From the NCBI GenBank assembly GCA_963746805.1, contig CAVVCQ010000008.1, forward strand, positions 1,054,001-1,118,000: a stretch of 64,000 bases of DNA, given 5' to 3'. Below the pieces are notes generated by a model that did no database searches, was not told where the DNA came from, and saw only the letters and a list, made by a program, of their open reading frames with translations. A program made the translations under genes and the position numbers. The stretch comes from DATHTC01 sp963746805 (GTDB taxonomy: Bacteria; Actinomycetota; Thermoleophilia; Gaiellales; Gaiellaceae). This document shows positions 61,731 through 64,000 of the stretch, in pieces (position 1 is the stretch's first letter; each line of letters starts with the position of its first letter).

Positions 61731-63191
61731 TCAATAGTCGGACTCGCCCCAGGTTTCCAGGCGCTTCCGAAGATCGCGGAGGAAACGACCCGCGTAGGCG
61801 CCGTCCACCAGCCGGTGGTCGTACGTGAGCGTGAGGTTCATGATCGGGCGGATCGCGATCACGTCCTGGCCCAGCTCGTCCTGCACGACCCACGGCCGCT
61901 TCACGACCGCGTAGGTGCCGAGGATCCCGCTCTGCGGCTGGCTGATCACCGGCGTGCCGTGGAACGTGCCGTAGCCGCCGGGGTTCGTGATCGTGAAGGT
62001 GCCGCCCTGGACGTCGTCCGGGAGGAGCCGCTTGTCGCGGGCCCGCTGGGCGATGTCCGCGACGCCCTTCGCGATCCCGAGCAGATTGAGCGTCTCGGCG
62101 TTCTTCAGCACCGGGACGATCAGGCCCTTGCCGTCGGCGAGCTCGACCGCGAAGCCGAGGTTGACGAAGTTGCGCGTGACGATCTGGTCGCCGCGCAGCT
62201 CGCCGTTGACCCACGGGTAGTCCTTCAGCGTCTCGACCGCGGCGCGGGAGATGAACGCGAGGTAGGTCGGGTTGACGCCGTAGGAGGCCTGGTACTCCTT
62301 CTTCAGCTTCTCGCGGATCGGCACGACCTTCGACATGTCGACCTCGATCGCCGAGGTGACGTGTGCCGAGGTGTCGAGCGAGCGCCGCATGTGCTCGGCG
62401 ATGCCGCGCCGCATCGCGGTGACGGGCTCGACCTGCTCGCCGGGCTGCGCGTCGGCCGCAGCGACGGGTGCCGGCGCGGGCGCGGGCTTCGCAGGAGCGG
62501 GCGCGGCCGCGGGAGCCGGCGCCTGCTGCGGGGCGGGCGCGGGAGGCGCCTCCGGCGCGGCGGCCACGGGCTCGGGCTGCGGCGCCGGCGCGGCCTGCGG
62601 GGCCGGCGTCGGCTGCGCGGGCGCGCCGCTCTCGATGAAGCCGAGGATGTCCTTCTTCGTCACGCGCCCGCCCGCGCCGGTGCCGGGCACCTGGCTCGGG
62701 TCGACGCCGTGCTCGGACGCGATGCGCGCCACCACGGGCGAGACGAACGTCTTGCCGTTGCCGCTCTGTGCGGCTCCGGCCGCGGGCGTGGGCTGTGGCT
62801 CGGCGGGCTGCTCCGCCTGCTCCGCCGTCGGCGTGACCACCGTGTCGGCGGACGCCGCCTGATCCACCTCCGCCGCCGCCTCCTGGGTCGCGGGCTCGGG
62901 CGGCGGCGCCTCCTCGGCGGCCGGCGCGCCCACGTCGGCGCCCTCGGGCGCGATCGTCGCGAGCTTCGTCCCGACGTCGACCGTCTCGCCCTCCTGGACG
63001 AGGATCTCCGCGAGCACGCCGGTGCCCGGCGACGGGACCTCCGTGTCGACCTTGTCGGTGGAGATCTCGAGCAGGGCCTCGTCGGCCTCGACGGTGTCAC
63101 CCGGCTGCTTCAGCCATTTCGTGATCGTCCCCTCGGACACGGAGACGCCCATCTGCGGCATCACGACTTCGACGGTCTGGGTGGTGGCCAT
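61731..63191 (-). CDS. Dihydrolipoamide acyltransferase (E2) of a 2-oxoacid dehydrogenase
   Basis: A 486-residue E2. A single N-terminal lipoyl domain has EISTDKVDTEV with the lipoylated Lys 47. A long Ala/Pro/Glu linker follows, then the E1/E3-binding domain (FVSPVVARIASEHGVDPSQVPGTGAGGRVTKKDIL), a second Ala-Pro linker, and the catalytic domain ending LTYDHRLVDGAYAGRFLRDL with the His-Asp pair. Branched-chain, pyruvate or 2-oxoglutarate types cannot be separated by eye; the E1-beta partner favours branched-chain or pyruvate. The AAGGAG site is strong. A terminator follows. Confidence 0.9.
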   Translation of the reverse strand: MATTQTVEVVMPQMGVSVSEGTITKWLKQPGDTVEADEALLEISTDKVDTEVPSPGTGVLAEILVQEGETVDVGTKLATIAPEGADVGAPAAEEAPPPEPATQEAAAEVDQAASADTVVTPTAEQAEQPAEPQPTPAAGAAQSGNGKTFVSPVVARIASEHGVDPSQVPGTGAGGRVTKKDILGFIESGAPAQPTPAPQAAPAPQPEPVAAAPEAPPAPAPQQAPAPAAAPAPAKPAPAPAPVAAADAQPGEQVEPVTAMRRGIAEHMRRSLDTSAHVTSAIEVDMSKVVPIREKLKKEYQASYGVNPTYLAFISRAAVETLKDYPWVNGELRGDQIVTRNFVNLGFAVELADGKGLIVPVLKNAETLNLLGIAKGVADIAQRARDKRLLPDDVQGGTFTITNPGGYGTFHGTPVISQPQSGILGTYAVVKRPWVVQDELGQDVIAIRPIMNLTLTYDHRLVDGAYAGRFLRDLRKRLETWGESDY

Positions 63192-63199
63192 GCGACTCC

Positions 63200-64000
63200 T
63201 TAGTACGCGGCGAGCTCCCGCAGCCCTGCGGTCACGTCGTCGACCTGCGGGATGAACGCCTTCTCGAGCTGGGGCGAGAACGGCACGGGCGTGTCGGGCG
63301 CGGCCAGCCGCTTCACGGGCGCGTCGAGGTCCTCGAACGCCTCCTCCGCGATCGTCGCGGCGATCTCGGCGCCGAAGCCGCCGGTGCGGGTGTCCTCGTG
63401 GAGGACGAGCACCTTCGAGGTCTTGCGCGCCGACGCGAGCACGGCCTGCTTGTCCCACGGCATCACGCTGCGCAGGTCGACGATCTCGACCGAGACGCCG
63501 TCGGCCTCGAGCTGCTTCGCCGCCTCGTCGGCGGTGTAGACCATCGCGCCCCACGTGATGAGCGAGACGTCGTCGCCCTCGCGGTGCGTTCGCGCCTTCC
63601 CGATCGGGACGGTGTAGCGCTCCTCGGGCACCTCGCCCTTGATGCGGCGGTAGAGGTGCTTGTGCTCGAAGAAGAGGACCGGGTTCGGGTCCTCGATCGC
63701 GCTGATCAGCAGCCCCTTCGCGTCCTCGGGCGTGGCCGGGCACACGCACTTGAGCCCCGGGATGTGCGCGAACGACGACTCCGGGTTCTGCGAGTGGAAC
63801 GGGCCGCCCGAGAAGCCGCCGCCGGACGGGAGCCGGAGCACGAACGGCACCGGTGTCCCGGCGCGCCAGCGCTGCTTCGCGGCGACCGTGACGAGGTGGT
63901 CCCACGCGCACGAGACGAAGTCCGCGAACTGCATCTCGGCGACGGGACGGAGACCCATGATCGCCGCGCCGGTGCAGCCGCCGAGGATCGCTGTCTCGGA
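63200..64000 (-). CDS. E1 beta subunit of a 2-oxoacid dehydrogenase (partial, runs off the window)
   Basis: The last 266 codons of a transketolase-like E1-beta subunit; the N-terminus lies beyond 64000. Segments are SETAILGGCTGAAIMGLRPVAEMQFADF, RLPSGGGFSGGPFHSQNPESSFAHIPGLKCVCPATPEDAKGLL, EDPNPVLFFEHKHLYR and HEDTRTGGFGAEIAATI. It pairs with an alpha subunit to decarboxylate a 2-oxoacid with thiamine diphosphate. It ends 8 bp before E2 on the same strand, a normal operon order. The substrate is most likely pyruvate or a branched-chain 2-oxoacid. Confidence 0.9.
   Translation of the reverse strand, partial: SETAILGGCTGAAIMGLRPVAEMQFADFVSCAWDHLVTVAAKQRWRAGTPVPFVLRLPSGGGFSGGPFHSQNPESSFAHIPGLKCVCPATPEDAKGLLISAIEDPNPVLFFEHKHLYRRIKGEVPEERYTVPIGKARTHREGDDVSLITWGAMVYTADEAAKQLEADGVSVEIVDLRSVMPWDKQAVLASARKTSKVLVLHEDTRTGGFGAEIAATIAEEAFEDLDAPVKRLAAPDTPVPFSPQLEKAFIPQVDDVTAGLRELAAY

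Overview
The window is a very GC-rich, tightly packed bacterial chromosome segment with about 60 protein genes on both strands, many GTG and TTG starts, many 4-bp ATGA/GTGA overlaps and frequent TANNNT boxes 5-9 nt ahead of start codons (leaderless-type promoters). The gene set (FprA-type ferredoxin reductase, Mrp with a DUF59 domain, LuxR two-component pair, a full 14-subunit complex I operon, lipoate-dependent dehydrogenase genes) suits an actinobacterium, possibly class Thermoleophilia. That placement is inference. No rRNA, tRNA, CRISPR array, transposase or phage gene was seen.

Layout. 1-5 kb: end of a LacI-type regulator, EamA permease, YhaM-like HD nuclease, DUF1015, inositol-phosphatase-like enzyme, DUF72 and Mrp. 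6-12 kb: a formate dehydrogenase locus (mobA, fdhA, fdhB, nrfD, fdhD). fdhA reads through an in-frame TGA that is followed by a textbook bacterial SECIS hairpin, so it is a selenoprotein. 12-16.6 kb: small metabolic genes. 16.6-31 kb: nuoN to nuoA on the minus strand, followed divergently by an A-type iron-sulfur carrier. 32-37 kb: two-component system, FprA, zinc ribbon and fumarase.

36.9-45.8 kb holds a secreted-protein locus. One reading frame joins a ribbon-helix-helix DNA-binding domain to a membrane segment and a large Asp-box beta-propeller. Two M6-like secreted metalloproteases follow, with lipA on the opposite strand between them. Similar ATATCG motifs precede all three secreted genes, and the propeller gene and both proteases end in strong hairpins. 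45.9-60 kb carries an MMPL exporter and then a redox/lipid neighbourhood: ene-reductase, aldehyde dehydrogenase, degenerate SDR, NDH-2 fused to a cyclic-nucleotide-binding-like domain, heme fatty-acid alpha-dioxygenase, FAD oxidase, SnoaL protein and a CNB-patatin. 59.8-64 kb has lipB, small genes and the E2 and E1-beta genes of a 2-oxoacid dehydrogenase.

Three sorts of dispersed repeat sit exactly at gene ends or starts: a short palindrome (3 copies), a 35-bp inverted repeat (2 copies), and a roughly 160-180-bp element (3 copies). The copies of the long element carry arms that differ from copy to copy and match the neighbouring gene junction. Several conserved genes (nuoB, nuoD, nuoE, a histidine kinase, a small membrane protein, the propeller gene, lipB) are broken by single-base indels, some in compensating pairs. 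This looks more like assembly error than real decay.
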